This document shows, piece by piece, positions 45,770-55,304 of a stretch of DNA of 64,000 nt; the stretch's first letter is position 1; every line of letters starts with the position of its first letter. Under the pieces are notes generated by a model. The model was not told where the DNA came from. It made no database searches and saw only the letters and a program-made list of their open reading frames with translations. The stretch lies in the IMG/VR virus record IMGVR_UViG_3300042542_005394, positions 1-64,000 of that record, one strand, 5' to 3'. A program made the position numbers and the translations under genes. The DNA is from a virus.

Positions 45770-47394
45770 GTGCTCGGCAGATAAACTTTTTCAACAATCA
45801 GAGAGTCGCCAGTTTTTGCTCTTGACCCTTTAATAATAACAACGTTCCCACTAAATAGTAAATTACGATACATCTTGTATGATTCTGGGAAAAATATAAC
45901 AGAGTCCAAGAGACCCGTACCATCACTCACTGTAACGAATGCCATTTCTAATCCGGGATTTTTTCCCTTCTTTGTTTTTGTAATCCCTATATTCTCTATT
46001 TCTGCACAAAGTAGAATATTGTCCTTGAAAAGGCTATTTTTAAAATCTTTGCATGTAGTATTTGTCATTGTAACATCATACATATCAACCTTGGAACATG
46101 TAATATTACAACCTAAAATCTCATCTTCGCTATCTGCTATCCATTCAGGATTATCCTCTAAAGAATATGGAGGTTTATTAATAGCATTAATTAAAGTAAG
46201 AATAATGCTTTTCCTGTTTTTATTGATTTTAGCATTATGATACAGGTCGTGCATCGCATCCGATATTGTTGTATATTTAGAGATATTAGATATAATATAT
46301 TCGCATTCTTTTTTTGTTAATTCAGAAGCTATTCCAAAATCAAAAAGCATGGAAGTTCTGCTCTTTACCAGAAAAGATAAAGCACCAGCTTGAATTAAAG
46401 CTTTGGACGCATTAGAGTTTATATTCAATAATATATGCATGAGTAATTCTATCCATGTCATATTATCTATGTATAGTTTTTTATCTTTTAGTAGTTTGAT
46501 TAATTTATCAAAAATAGACTGGCCAAAACCTTTGATATCTGTTAATCCAAAATATATCTTTTGATTTTTTAAAATAAAGTGCTTATTAAGATTTCTAATA
46601 TCTGGTATACTAATATCTATATCCATCTCATTGGCATTTTGTACTAACTCTTTTATTTCTGCTTTGGGGTCTATTTTATCTTTCGCAAATCTTAGATATG
46701 ACGCAAAGAACACCCTGGGAAAATGTGCCTTAGTATACGCCGATAGATAGGCATTAATAGCATATGACACAGCATGGCTTTTGTTAAATGAATATCTTTG
46801 GCTTTTTTCGACCCACCCAAAAATCTCTTCTGCTTGTTCAGTTGATACCGTATTCTTAAGTTTACATCCCTCTAAAAACTTCGACTTGATTTTGGCCATC
46901 TCCTCTGGTTTTTTCTTTCCAATAGCTTTTCTCAACATGTCTGCTTCTTCCAAATTAAAACCAGCAATTACTTTAGCTATTTCCATAGCTTGTTCCTGAT
47001 AGATCATTTCACCATATGTACTGTGCAATATGGGTTCTAATGAAGGATGATAATAATCTACTGATTCTTGAGCATTCTTTTTATCTATATAGTGATTACT
47101 AACATTTTTACCTTCTCTATAAGCTTCAAGACATCCCGGTCTAAGAATACTGATCAACCCAGATAATTGTTCAATATTTTCTGGTTTTAACTTTTTAGCC
47201 ATAGACTTACCAAGCCTAGACTCTAACTGAAAACATCCCTTTGTATTACCGGCAGATATTAACTCCCAAGTTTTGGTACAGTCCAACGGTATATTTTCTA
47301 TAACAGGAAGGAATTCTATTAATGTTTTTTCTGGGTCATTGCCTTCAATTACATTAAACGAACATCCACAAGAATATTGAAATTTTTTAGACAT
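45766..47394 (-). CDS. dnaE: DNA polymerase III alpha subunit, C-terminal part
   Basis: 542 residues from the ATG at 47394 (TTG at 47400 rejected). It opens with a short Cys motif YSCGCSF, then continues the DnaE fold after the palm: IPLDCTKTWELI, GNTKGCFQLESRLG, ILRPGCLEAYREG, YGEMIYQEQAMEIAK, ADMLRKAIGKKK and SQRYSFNKSHAVSYA, which form the fingers; then a helix-hairpin-helix-like segment (YFGLTDIKGFG) and a C-terminal OB fold (LCAEIENIGITKTKKG, FVTVSDGTGLL). It must pair with the N-terminal half encoded about 0.9 kb upstream. No intein splice motifs are present at the break. It overlaps the exonuclease gene by 8 bases. Confidence 0.92.
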   Translation of the reverse strand: MSKKFQYSCGCSFNVIEGNDPEKTLIEFLPVIENIPLDCTKTWELISAGNTKGCFQLESRLGKSMAKKLKPENIEQLSGLISILRPGCLEAYREGKNVSNHYIDKKNAQESVDYYHPSLEPILHSTYGEMIYQEQAMEIAKVIAGFNLEEADMLRKAIGKKKPEEMAKIKSKFLEGCKLKNTVSTEQAEEIFGWVEKSQRYSFNKSHAVSYAINAYLSAYTKAHFPRVFFASYLRFAKDKIDPKAEIKELVQNANEMDIDISIPDIRNLNKHFILKNQKIYFGLTDIKGFGQSIFDKLIKLLKDKKLYIDNMTWIELLMHILLNINSNASKALIQAGALSFLVKSRTSMLFDFGIASELTKKECEYIISNISKYTTISDAMHDLYHNAKINKNRKSIILTLINAINKPPYSLEDNPEWIADSEDEILGCNITCSKVDMYDVTMTNTTCKDFKNSLFKDNILLCAEIENIGITKTKKGKNPGLEMAFVTVSDGTGLLDSVIFFPESYKMYRNLLFSGNVVIIKGSRAKTGDSLIVEKVYLPST

Positions 47395-48079
47395 TTGCAA
47401 AAGAGTTTTTGAATTTAATTTTATTACCCAAATTACGATGCAGTCTTAAAAACCTTATCAGTATCTCAGCACAATCTTGAACATCTTTAAATGCGTCGTG
47501 TGCACCAACTTTTGATATTCCAAAATAATCTCTCAAAGAGTCTAATGTGTAGCTCTTAAGATCATTATTACTTTCAAACCAGTAAAATATTAGATTCATT
47601 ATGTCCACAACGTCTCGTGGATAGAATATATCAGAACGACCTTCTTTATTAGTATGACCATATTTAACGCTCAAGCGATCTATGATATTCAAATCAAAAC
47701 GATTGATATTATATCCAGCCGCTATTGGAGCACTAAATTGACTCTTTTTAGAAGATCTACTGTGATGCATTTCTAAATAATTAGTAAACATCTTCCAAGA
47801 TTGTTCTTGTTCAGGATATTCTTTCCATTGAGTCAAAATATCGTCCTTAGAACAGCCTTTAACCTTAGCATGAAAATCCAGTATATCTGTTGTATATACA
47901 TAATTTTCGTCCTTAGCCAAAGTTTCTGGTTTAAAGAAAACATTAAATTCTGACTTAGGCACAATTTCTAACTTAATTGGGTCGATGATTAATGCAGCCA
48001 TTTGCACTGGACTACAAGTTCTTGGATCAGACCCATCTGTTTCAAAATCAAATACGCAAATTTTGTTATAGTTTATCAT
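47387..48079 (-). CDS. DEDDh 3'-5' exonuclease (epsilon-like proofreader)
   Basis: 230 residues. Exo I motif VFDFETDG (Asp11, Glu13), Exo II GYNINRFDL and Exo III AHDAFKDVQD make up the DEDDh catalytic set of the DnaQ family, which removes mispaired 3' ends using two metal ions. Slightly longer than a minimal DnaQ domain. The gene sits between the two halves of the polymerase alpha subunit, starts in a TAATG overlap with the 72-residue gene and overlaps the polymerase C-terminal gene, so it is almost certainly the proofreader of this polymerase. No clear beta-clamp binding motif was identified. Confidence 0.9.
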   Translation of the reverse strand: MINYNKICVFDFETDGSDPRTCSPVQMAALIIDPIKLEIVPKSEFNVFFKPETLAKDENYVYTTDILDFHAKVKGCSKDDILTQWKEYPEQEQSWKMFTNYLEMHHSRSSKKSQFSAPIAAGYNINRFDLNIIDRLSVKYGHTNKEGRSDIFYPRDVVDIMNLIFYWFESNNDLKSYTLDSLRDYFGISKVGAHDAFKDVQDCAEILIRFLRLHRNLGNKIKFKNSFANV

Positions 48080-48297
48080 TAGTTGTTATTACTCGTAGTT
48101 TCTGTTACTAATTCAACCTCTACAAGCGGAGTTATTTGAACCTTTTGTTGAGGGTTGGATACAAGAGCAGCAGTCAGAATATGACAGCAGCTTACTCTCT
48201 CTTCAGATATCTTTACATACTCACTTATTGGTCCACCATTAACAGATGTCCTAAACTTTTGACCTACAGCTAAATCCATAAATTTTACCATAATCAT
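48079..48297 (-). CDS. Small conserved-type protein between polymerase and exonuclease
   Basis: 72 residues, function unknown. MVKFMDLAVGQKFRTS ... EYVKISEERVSCCH resembles a small beta protein found in many phage genomes with the pattern FxDLxxGxxFxxxxxxYxKI. Its ATG overlaps the TGA of the polymerase N-terminal gene and its TAA overlaps the exonuclease ATG, so it is translated with both. A structural bridge within the polymerase complex is conceivable but unsupported. Confidence 0.65.
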   Translation of the reverse strand: MIMVKFMDLAVGQKFRTSVNGGPISEYVKISEERVSCCHILTAALVSNPQQKVQITPLVEVELVTETTSNNN

Positions 48298-50171
48298 TCT
48301 CCATTTTTAAGAATATCTTGAATAGTCATAATTTTATCTAACATTGCAATTCCAAGAATATCAAACTTAATAACTCCCAAAGCCTCCAAATCTTGCATTT
48401 CCATGCCAGCAATCATTTGATCATTTTTACTATCGTATACCATTGGACAAATTGTATTTAATGGTTCTGAGCTAATTGCTATTCCGGCAGCATGTTTGGA
48501 TTGATTGGACTTTGTTCCTTCTAATCTTATAGCCTGTTCGAATCTTTTTGCAAGCGGGCCTTGTAGTTCATTATTGTCGTCTATGTAGCACCATTCCTTG
48601 AGTTTATCTGGCTGATTTTCTAAAGACCAACGTATAATTGAAGCTTCACCAGTTTCATCCTTCATTTCCTGAAGATCGTCCGCAATTTTTGACTCATCAG
48701 GTATGCTTTTAGTTATTTTATTCATTTCATCGAAACTAATATTACCATAAACTCTCAGAACATCTTTAAGAGCACCTCTACCTTTCATGGTATTAAAAGT
48801 AATCATCTGAGAAACCTTATCGACCCCGTATGTTTGCTTAATATATTCTATAATATTTTCCCTTTTGTCAATAGGAACGTCCACATCTATATCTGGCATT
48901 GATATGTGATCTTTGGAATTTCTACCACTATTATAAAACCTTTCAAACAATAAGCTGTATTTTATAGGATCAATACTTGTTATACCTATAAGATATGAAA
49001 CTAAACAACCCGCCGCCGAGCCTCTGCCCGGTCCGGGAAGCCAACCATTTTTTCTTACATAATTAACAATATCTTGTACTATTAAAAAATAACTAGATAG
49101 ACCAGCACCCTGTAATATATCTAATTCATATTTTACTCTGTCAACATACACTTGATGTTCTTCCTTGGGAATAACATTAGCTATTTTGGCTTTCCAACCT
49201 TTGCGACATAATTCTCTTAAATACTCAGCATCATCCATCCCGTCTGGACAAGGAAATGGAGGTAATCTTGGTTTATGTAAAATATTATATTCTTCACACA
49301 TATTAGCTAATATATTAGTATTAACTATTTCTTCTTCAGTATGAATCTCTTTAATTTCTTCCTGAGATAATATATGAAAATTATCAGATGTAAAAAAACA
49401 GCCAAGAGCAACAGCCTCATCATTAGCTATTTTCCTACTAATGTCAGGAAATGTTGTCTTTAGATTATTGCACAATAAAATTCTTTGATCTGTTGCGTCT
49501 TCTCTTCGTGCATAGTGAGCATCAGGAGTACATATGATCTTAGTATTGGTGATTTTAGATAATTGTCTCATAGCATCAGTTAATATGCTTTGTATTGGAG
49601 AATTATCTTTATCCATAAGCTGAGCCTCCAAAAAGAAATTCTCTGACCCAAAAATAGTTTTATAGGTAGAAATCTCCCGTTTTCCTATATCGACCCAATC
49701 TATTTTAAGTTGGTTGTTTTCAGTAATTTTATCTGCTATTACCGACCCAGGATGACCACAAAAGGCTATAATATTGTTGTTACAGAACTTGGATAACGTG
49801 GTTAGGTCTAGTCTAGGTTTGTGATAATAAAAATCTGGCCTATTAGATTCTGATACTATTCTTATTAGACTTCTCCAACCCTCATAATTTTTGGCTAGAA
49901 TAACTAGATGACTGAGTTTTTTATTTTCAGGGGTTTGTATAGACGGATCGGACTCACAGATATATAATTCACAACCTAATATTGGCTTTATACCATGTTT
50001 TTTCATTTCTGTATAAAACTTAACACACCCAGCTATATTACCATGGTCTGTTAATGCACAAGCTCTTACTCCTATCTCTAAACAACGTTCAGCAATAGTC
50101 GATGGTTGAGAGAGTCCATCCAATAAAGAATAAGTAGAATGTAAATGTAGGGGGATATAGTTTACTGTCAT
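48294..50171 (-). CDS. dnaE: DNA polymerase III alpha subunit, N-terminal part (PHP and palm)
   Basis: 625 residues. PHP domain: PLHLHSTYSLLDG, ALTDHGN, GCELY, CGHPGS and CTPDAHYARRED, with most metal-binding His and Asp positions apparently kept, unlike E. coli. Palm: PGPGRGSAAGCLVSYLIGI, then MPDIDVDVP (the catalytic Asp pair) and IKFDILGI, which holds the third Asp. The protein stops 17 residues later, exactly between palm and fingers, so all catalytic Asp residues are here and the rest is in the downstream gene. No ribosome binding site is obvious; the start lies 5 bases after the nuclease stop. Confidence 0.93.
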   Translation of the reverse strand: MTVNYIPLHLHSTYSLLDGLSQPSTIAERCLEIGVRACALTDHGNIAGCVKFYTEMKKHGIKPILGCELYICESDPSIQTPENKKLSHLVILAKNYEGWRSLIRIVSESNRPDFYYHKPRLDLTTLSKFCNNNIIAFCGHPGSVIADKITENNQLKIDWVDIGKREISTYKTIFGSENFFLEAQLMDKDNSPIQSILTDAMRQLSKITNTKIICTPDAHYARREDATDQRILLCNNLKTTFPDISRKIANDEAVALGCFFTSDNFHILSQEEIKEIHTEEEIVNTNILANMCEEYNILHKPRLPPFPCPDGMDDAEYLRELCRKGWKAKIANVIPKEEHQVYVDRVKYELDILQGAGLSSYFLIVQDIVNYVRKNGWLPGPGRGSAAGCLVSYLIGITSIDPIKYSLLFERFYNSGRNSKDHISMPDIDVDVPIDKRENIIEYIKQTYGVDKVSQMITFNTMKGRGALKDVLRVYGNISFDEMNKITKSIPDESKIADDLQEMKDETGEASIIRWSLENQPDKLKEWCYIDDNNELQGPLAKRFEQAIRLEGTKSNQSKHAAGIAISSEPLNTICPMVYDSKNDQMIAGMEMQDLEALGVIKFDILGIAMLDKIMTIQDILKNGE

Positions 50172-50175
50172 GTTT

Positions 50176-51216
50176 TTAAACGCTGCCTGGAGCTTTGTAG
50201 TATCCTATACTATAACCCGGAACCTGATAGTGGTCAATCACCGCCTCTGGTCCTTTTATATCCATATCGTGCTTAACTTGTTCGCACTTGGTCATACATT
50301 GGTTTTTAGGTGTTATTTGATTATCTCTATATTCAACTATTGGTAACGCATGACTATTTTCGAATGTACTTTTTCCAAAATGACAAAACTTCGTACATTT
50401 CCAGCTTTTATTTAATTGGGGCTTATGTGTATTTTTAATAGTTTCAAATTTTTGTTTTAACATCATTTCTGTTTGATGTAAGTCTTTTTTATCAAAACAG
50501 ATACTAAATGCTCCACCGTCATTTATAAAATAAATAGATACAATTACATGTTCAACTTCAGGGTATAAGTGCTGTATAGCATAATGATATATTCTTAGTT
50601 GAGCATCATTTTGTAATTTAGCTTGGGTTTTTTCTTCTCCGGTTGCCCAGTCAAGTCTCCGACCTGTTTTATAATCAACAATTTCTAATGTTTTGTCATT
50701 AACTCTGGTTATTAAGTCTATCGTACCCTTTATAGCTAACTTACCTTCCAAAATCCCGTCTTTTGTTTCATATTTATAACCTGCCCAAGGCTTATCTATC
50801 TCTATATCAAAATGTTGTTCAGGTTGAACTATGTCTTGATTTCTTGGATCAAACATTCCATTATTGTATTCTAATGCCTTGTATACCCAGTTATGACAAT
50901 CTTTGTAATCTTTGGGCGTCCACGTATGATGTTTTTCAGCAGATGAATAGTGTTTATATACTTTTTCAATAATAGTATTAAGATTATAGTCTGTCACATT
51001 GATCGCGCCAATTATGTCATCCTCTATCGTGGTAGATTTATCCTGTGTGCCCTTTTTTATAACCGCAAGGATTTCCATCACCTTGTGTAAAACAGTGCCC
51101 TTAGCGGCTTTAAGACCGCTGGGACTTCTCATACCAAGTACGTACTCAAGCATGTACTGCATAGGACATAAACTGTGGGTTCCGTAACTAGAACTACGTA
51201 TATATGTAACTATCAT
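50176..51216 (-). CDS. PD-(D/E)XK exonuclease, RecB/Cas4-like
   Basis: 346 residues. TYIRSSSYGTHSLCPMQYML is the usual opening of RecB/Cas4-type nucleases; KGTVLHKVME carries the motif-I His, GTIDLI the metal-binding Asp, LEIVDYKTGRRL the DxK core and DAQLRIYHYAI the QxxxY motif. Cys17, a CTKFC pair near residue 276 and a CMTKC pair near 309 could hold an iron-sulfur cluster as in Cas4/AddB, although spacing differs. Between dNMP kinase and polymerase, it probably processes DNA ends during phage recombination or degrades host DNA. The start is in a TAATG overlap. Confidence 0.8.
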   Translation of the reverse strand: MIVTYIRSSSYGTHSLCPMQYMLEYVLGMRSPSGLKAAKGTVLHKVMEILAVIKKGTQDKSTTIEDDIIGAINVTDYNLNTIIEKVYKHYSSAEKHHTWTPKDYKDCHNWVYKALEYNNGMFDPRNQDIVQPEQHFDIEIDKPWAGYKYETKDGILEGKLAIKGTIDLITRVNDKTLEIVDYKTGRRLDWATGEEKTQAKLQNDAQLRIYHYAIQHLYPEVEHVIVSIYFINDGGAFSICFDKKDLHQTEMMLKQKFETIKNTHKPQLNKSWKCTKFCHFGKSTFENSHALPIVEYRDNQITPKNQCMTKCEQVKHDMDIKGPEAVIDHYQVPGYSIGYYKAPGSV

Positions 51217-51827
51217 TAGTTTAAAATTCCATTTTGATATAAGAATTGTTCTATAAATTGATTTTTATCAGCTATATTGATGTTTTGATTATTAATAACT
51301 GTGCTGAATTTTGACCAATCGTAATTATTTGGATCCAAAGCCATTTCAGCATCAGACTTTGATTCAAATGGATCTTTAGTGATTCTAATAACAAATCCAT
51401 TATTTTTTAATATGCTATTGACCTCATTGGGAAATCTACAATCAGCTATAATTGCGATATCTAAATTATCTCTTTGTATAGCTACTAAAGTAGCTTGGAC
51501 CCAAACATCGTTTTTAATTTTACGAAAAATATTGGTACCAATAACCTCCATAACTTCTCTAGCGGTCATGGGACCAGTAATATTACCTAAATATCCTGGT
51601 ATATTCTCCCATAAAATATCCGTTAAACTATTTTTATCGTCATCGCTACCGTAACACTGATCATATGTTAATCCTAGTATATTGATACATATGTCTTGTT
51701 TCAAAGGATCCGCAAAACTATAAACCTTATTTTTTAGACCCTTATTGTTTAATAGGTGCTGAACATACTCAGCACCAGTACTTTTACCAGATTGTTTTCT
51801 ACCAGAAAAAGCTATTATTTTGGTCAT
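51216..51827 (-). CDS. Deoxynucleoside monophosphate kinase
   Basis: 203 residues. Walker A GRKQSGKST (residues 9-17), an NMP-binding segment YSFADPLKQDI, PMTAREVMEVIG and ADCRFPNEV match the T4 gene 1 type kinases that turn dNMPs into dNDPs for phage DNA synthesis. It works downstream of host-DNA breakdown and alongside the NrdAB reductase of this phage. ATGA overlap with the primase gene and one-base overlap with the nuclease gene. Confidence 0.88.
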   Translation of the reverse strand: MTKIIAFSGRKQSGKSTGAEYVQHLLNNKGLKNKVYSFADPLKQDICINILGLTYDQCYGSDDDKNSLTDILWENIPGYLGNITGPMTAREVMEVIGTNIFRKIKNDVWVQATLVAIQRDNLDIAIIADCRFPNEVNSILKNNGFVIRITKDPFESKSDAEMALDPNNYDWSKFSTVINNQNINIADKNQFIEQFLYQNGILN

Positions 51828-52978
51828 TTAATACTTTCTATATAGTCGCTGATTTGTTCCTTGATCTCAACGGGTGTCATTTCTGCAACGTCAGCTTTGC
51901 TAATTTGGGGAATAAAGATACGATAAGTATTTTTACACTTCAAGCTTATTTGCTCGGCAGCTTTACGTCCAGCGTCGTCTTGATCAGTTAGTATTATAAG
52001 AGTCATAGCTCCTGAAGAATCCAAAATAATTTTTTGTCTATCGCTTAATGACGATCCGAACATTGCTACGCTATTATGAATTCCATTTTCTTCTAATCTC
52101 CATACATTACCTGGACTTTCAACAATAATCGCAATAGCCGATTGCTGTATAAAAGATTTGGCAAACCAAAAATTATATAGACAATTTTGGCTCTTAAAAT
52201 TAGCGCTATGCTTCCATTTAGAGAATAACCACCTACTGTGTTCTGCTGGACAATCATGTTGATTGTTATGATAGGATGAACAAGTTTTACATTTTTCAAA
52301 AATACTTCTACCAGAACAACCTATCATATATTGGTAGTCATTATTGTATATGGGGGTTACAACCCTATTATACATCTCTTTATCTGGTTTAGAACATAAA
52401 CCTATATCATATTTATCTAGTATTTCTGATGAATAGTTTCTATCTATATAATAGGATGCTGGTATAGCTAATGATCTCCTAATTTGCTCTCTAGAAGGTC
52501 TTGGTCCAACACTAGCATTATTAGGATTATTTGTCAAATAAGTTATAGCATTAGAAAAGAATTGTTTATCTTTTGCTGTTTTTGATACTTTGATACTATT
52601 AAAATCTTTATTTAGAAACTTAAGAGCAAAGTCAAGAGCCTCATCAAATGAGCAGGCTTTGTCTCCATCTTTAGTCCATCCGTATTTATTATGAGACAAT
52701 ATACCTCTTATAAAGCCTATAATCGAAGACTTAAATATTTGTTCACAATTATGAGTCCTACATTTCCAATTACCTCTATATCTCTCTCCTTCTGGATAAA
52801 GATTTACAGCAGATTTATTGTCACCTCCATGGATTGGGCAGGACATGCTGATCATTTTGGAATTATTTCGATAATCGATCTGAAAAGCATCTAATAAATC
52901 ATAGATACTATCACACAAATCGTCACAAATAATTTTAAGTTTAGCCTGATCTTTAGTTAAACTGGATTTCTGATTCAT
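51824..52978 (-). CDS. DnaG-type primase
   Basis: 384 residues from the ATG at 52978; in-frame ATGs at 52993 and 53008 and a GTG at 53020 are alternatives with longer overlap into the helicase gene. N-terminal zinc-binding domain: CPIHGGD and CRTHNCEQ (CHC2-like). TOPRIM catalytic motifs: IIVESPGNVWRL (Glu) and LTDQDDAGRKAA (Asp-x-Asp). Between them an extra CKTCSSYHNNQHDC segment could bind another zinc. It makes RNA primers for the split polymerase and acts with the helicase encoded just upstream. Shorter than bacterial DnaG because the helicase-binding C-terminal domain is missing. Confidence 0.9.
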   Translation of the reverse strand: MNQKSSLTKDQAKLKIICDDLCDSIYDLLDAFQIDYRNNSKMISMSCPIHGGDNKSAVNLYPEGERYRGNWKCRTHNCEQIFKSSIIGFIRGILSHNKYGWTKDGDKACSFDEALDFALKFLNKDFNSIKVSKTAKDKQFFSNAITYLTNNPNNASVGPRPSREQIRRSLAIPASYYIDRNYSSEILDKYDIGLCSKPDKEMYNRVVTPIYNNDYQYMIGCSGRSIFEKCKTCSSYHNNQHDCPAEHSRWLFSKWKHSANFKSQNCLYNFWFAKSFIQQSAIAIIVESPGNVWRLEENGIHNSVAMFGSSLSDRQKIILDSSGAMTLIILTDQDDAGRKAAEQISLKCKNTYRIFIPQISKADVAEMTPVEIKEQISDYIESIK

Positions 52979-54419
52979 TTTCACTTTGTTCATCAACAAC
53001 GAAGCCATCTTGTTTACCACCCTTATTGTTAATAATTTCTAATCTAGTTCTGCCTTCTGTAATCTTAGCACACCAGCCCTTCATATAGCAATTGATATAA
53101 TCATTATCGTCCAAGCCTCCCCCGTGTCTACTAATCAATGGTACTAATTTTCTATTACCATTTTCAGGACCATCTTCTGCTATTTCTTCTGGGGTCTTTC
53201 TTTTGAATATACTAAAGTTGCTACATAACCAAATAATTCTATCAGAACCGCTAGCGGCATCTGTGCTTTCTTTAGTTATTCCATCCCTGTTGAGCTGTAT
53301 AAATGCTACGATTGGGACTTTGTATCTAACAGCAAAATTATGTAAACTAGTCATCATGAATCCTAGAACCTGATATTCTTTAAGGTCTTGACTCATACCA
53401 GCACTATCCATAAGTTTTAGATAATCATAAAATATTACGCACTCCTTTGCTGTTCCGTCATCGTGTAATCCTACTTCCTTTACTAACCATCTTCTCATAA
53501 TAGCTAGTTGATCTTCAAATGGTTTACCAGCAATACTTTTATGGAACATTCTTAATGTTTTAAGTTTATCAACAGATTGTAATATTTTATGCTTTTTATC
53601 CGGCGACTCTGAGAACTTTCCTGTTTCTATACTATTGATTTCGATCTCACTCATCATAGCTAATGTTCTATTAATATGATCTTCTTTGTTCATTTCAGTA
53701 TCCATGTTCAAAGTTGGTATACCTAGTTGAGCAACATTAAAGCCAATATTATCCGATAAAAGTGTTTTTCCTGTCTTGGGACGGGCAGCTATAATATTTA
53801 CAGTACCCTTTCTTAAACCTCCACCAATAGCTTGGTCATATACGGGAAATCCAGTAGGAATACCGACTTGATCAATTTTATTCTCTTCTAGATTCTTTAC
53901 ATACTCATCCAGATTTTGTCCAAAAGATGAAGGATTATTATCTCCATCATTAAGAAGAGTCGTGAAGTTGAAGATGGTGTCTTCTGCTATACTTAGAATT
54001 GATCCTATTGGTTCGCTTCCGTTTACGTCTAAAATCTTGTCTTGAGCTAGTTCTAGTTGCTTTCTTAAAAGTCTGGCTATTTCCAATTTTCTTATTTTTG
54101 CAGCAAATTTTCTAACATTTTCCAGAACAACAGGAAAATCCATTACAGCTTTAAGATGCTGTACTTCTTCTTTTTTTGTAAGAATATGAGCTAAGCCTAG
54201 TTCTTCTGCTGTAGAAAAGATAGTAGCAATATCTATTGATGGCTTGTGTTCTCTTTCACATATAATTTTTAGGCATTTATATATAATATTATTACTATCA
54301 ATAGTGAAAGTAGTATCTTGTATAATATCTGCAATATCAAGATATGCGTCCTCACCATAATTACAAATACCAGCCAATACTGCTCTTTCAGCAGATGGAT
54401 CGCATAGTACCATTGTCAT
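52953..54419 (-). CDS. dnaB: Replicative DNA helicase, DnaB family
   Basis: 488 residues from the ATG at 54419, which overlaps the previous TGA; an in-frame ATG at 54440 lies inside the previous gene. The N-terminal helical domain (CDPSAERAVLAGICNYGEDA) and RecA-fold ATPase are both recognisable: VGIPTGFPVYDQAIGGGL, Walker A ARPKTGKT (about residue 212), Walker B CVIFYDYLKLMDS and sensor VAFIQLNRDG. It unwinds the fork as a hexamer and pairs with the adjacent primase. The arginine-finger region is probably near SGSDRIIWL. No DnaC-type loader was identified. Confidence 0.93.
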   Translation of the reverse strand: MTMVLCDPSAERAVLAGICNYGEDAYLDIADIIQDTTFTIDSNNIIYKCLKIICEREHKPSIDIATIFSTAEELGLAHILTKKEEVQHLKAVMDFPVVLENVRKFAAKIRKLEIARLLRKQLELAQDKILDVNGSEPIGSILSIAEDTIFNFTTLLNDGDNNPSSFGQNLDEYVKNLEENKIDQVGIPTGFPVYDQAIGGGLRKGTVNIIAARPKTGKTLLSDNIGFNVAQLGIPTLNMDTEMNKEDHINRTLAMMSEIEINSIETGKFSESPDKKHKILQSVDKLKTLRMFHKSIAGKPFEDQLAIMRRWLVKEVGLHDDGTAKECVIFYDYLKLMDSAGMSQDLKEYQVLGFMMTSLHNFAVRYKVPIVAFIQLNRDGITKESTDAASGSDRIIWLCSNFSIFKRKTPEEIAEDGPENGNRKLVPLISRHGGGLDDNDYINCYMKGWCAKITEGRTRLEIINNKGGKQDGFVVDEQSENESEIQFN

Positions 54420-54820
54420 CAGCCTGCTCCCGTTGCGCACTTGTTACACTTGTATCTATCAATACTATCTGTTATTAGTACTGGATTAACTTTCTCTTTT
54501 TTACCACAGACTCTGCATACGGCATTTATCCACTCAAATGGTCTGGCTCTTGGAACAGGAGGTAGTACAGATAGTTTTTTATCTATTGCGATATCTTCTT
54601 TATGCATTCTAGCTTCCATCATAGCGTCAAATTTATTCTCTCGTGATGGCTTGGTCTTAGCTTTATGTTGTGTATTCTTTTTGGGTCTGGATCTGGATTG
54701 CTTTGCTTCGGATTTGGGTAGCTCCTCTTGTTTTATTTCATCATTAGACTGAGGCAACATAGACTGAAGCATAAGAATCATCTGTTGTATTTGTCTTGGG
54801 TCTAGATTTATATTATCCAT
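54419..54820 (-). CDS. Small zinc-ribbon protein upstream of helicase
   Basis: 133 residues: a helical Gln/Met-rich start (RQIQQMILMLQSMLPQ), a basic low-complexity linker (SRSRPKKNTQHKAKTK) and a C-terminal C4 ribbon with CRVCGK and CNKC. The stop overlaps the helicase start (TGATG). A replisome-associated DNA- or protein-binding role, such as helicase loading or recruitment, fits the position, but there is no direct sign of it. Confidence 0.7.
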   Translation of the reverse strand: MDNINLDPRQIQQMILMLQSMLPQSNDEIKQEELPKSEAKQSRSRPKKNTQHKAKTKPSRENKFDAMMEARMHKEDIAIDKKLSVLPPVPRARPFEWINAVCRVCGKKEKVNPVLITDSIDRYKCNKCATGAG

Positions 54821-55304
54821 TTTTTGTCACCAGTTTAATCTTTTGAATAGAAATTAGTATGTCAGATAAATTTTTGATCGAGTTAGCCAAATAAGATAGT
54901 CTATCTGTTCGTTGTTTTGCATAGATCTTAATCTTATTGATAGCTTGTGCTTTTTCATTATGTTTGATAGCTTGTAGAGATTTTTCTACGTATCCGTATC
55001 CCTTATAATTATTAATTTCGTCAGCTATAACCATTTTGATTGTTTCATCGGCCCAGTTATTACGAGCTATTTCTCTATTTATAGTACGTTGTATATAAAA
55101 AGAAAACTGAGCTAATCTATAAGATATTTGAGCACAATCTTCCGGTGTTATTTTTTCTAGCTCTGTTCTATCCATGGTTAAATAATTATTAAGCTCTTGC
55201 TCTGGCATACCATTACTATTATATTTTGGTAAGCCGAGTCCTTTCTCATATTCATCTAGGATATTATCCCAGTCTTGTAATTCTTCCTTAGCTGTTTTGT
55301 TCAT
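54813..55304 (-). CDS. Helical hypothetical protein of the replication operon
   Basis: 163 residues, almost all helical by composition, no family recognised. The central block ISYRLAQFSFYIQRTINREI looks like a conserved helical core. It overlaps the nuclease gene upstream and the zinc-ribbon gene downstream. A structural or adaptor role in replication or recombination is possible from context only. Confidence 0.6.
   Translation of the reverse strand: MNKTAKEELQDWDNILDEYEKGLGLPKYNSNGMPEQELNNYLTMDRTELEKITPEDCAQISYRLAQFSFYIQRTINREIARNNWADETIKMVIADEINNYKGYGYVEKSLQAIKHNEKAQAINKIKIYAKQRTDRLSYLANSIKNLSDILISIQKIKLVTKNG

Noticed and set aside
47387-48297. Intein or intron explaining the split polymerase
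   Set aside because: The space holds two complete genes with normal overlaps; no splice-junction Cys/Ser or terminal His-Asn motif at the break, and no intron structure was seen.
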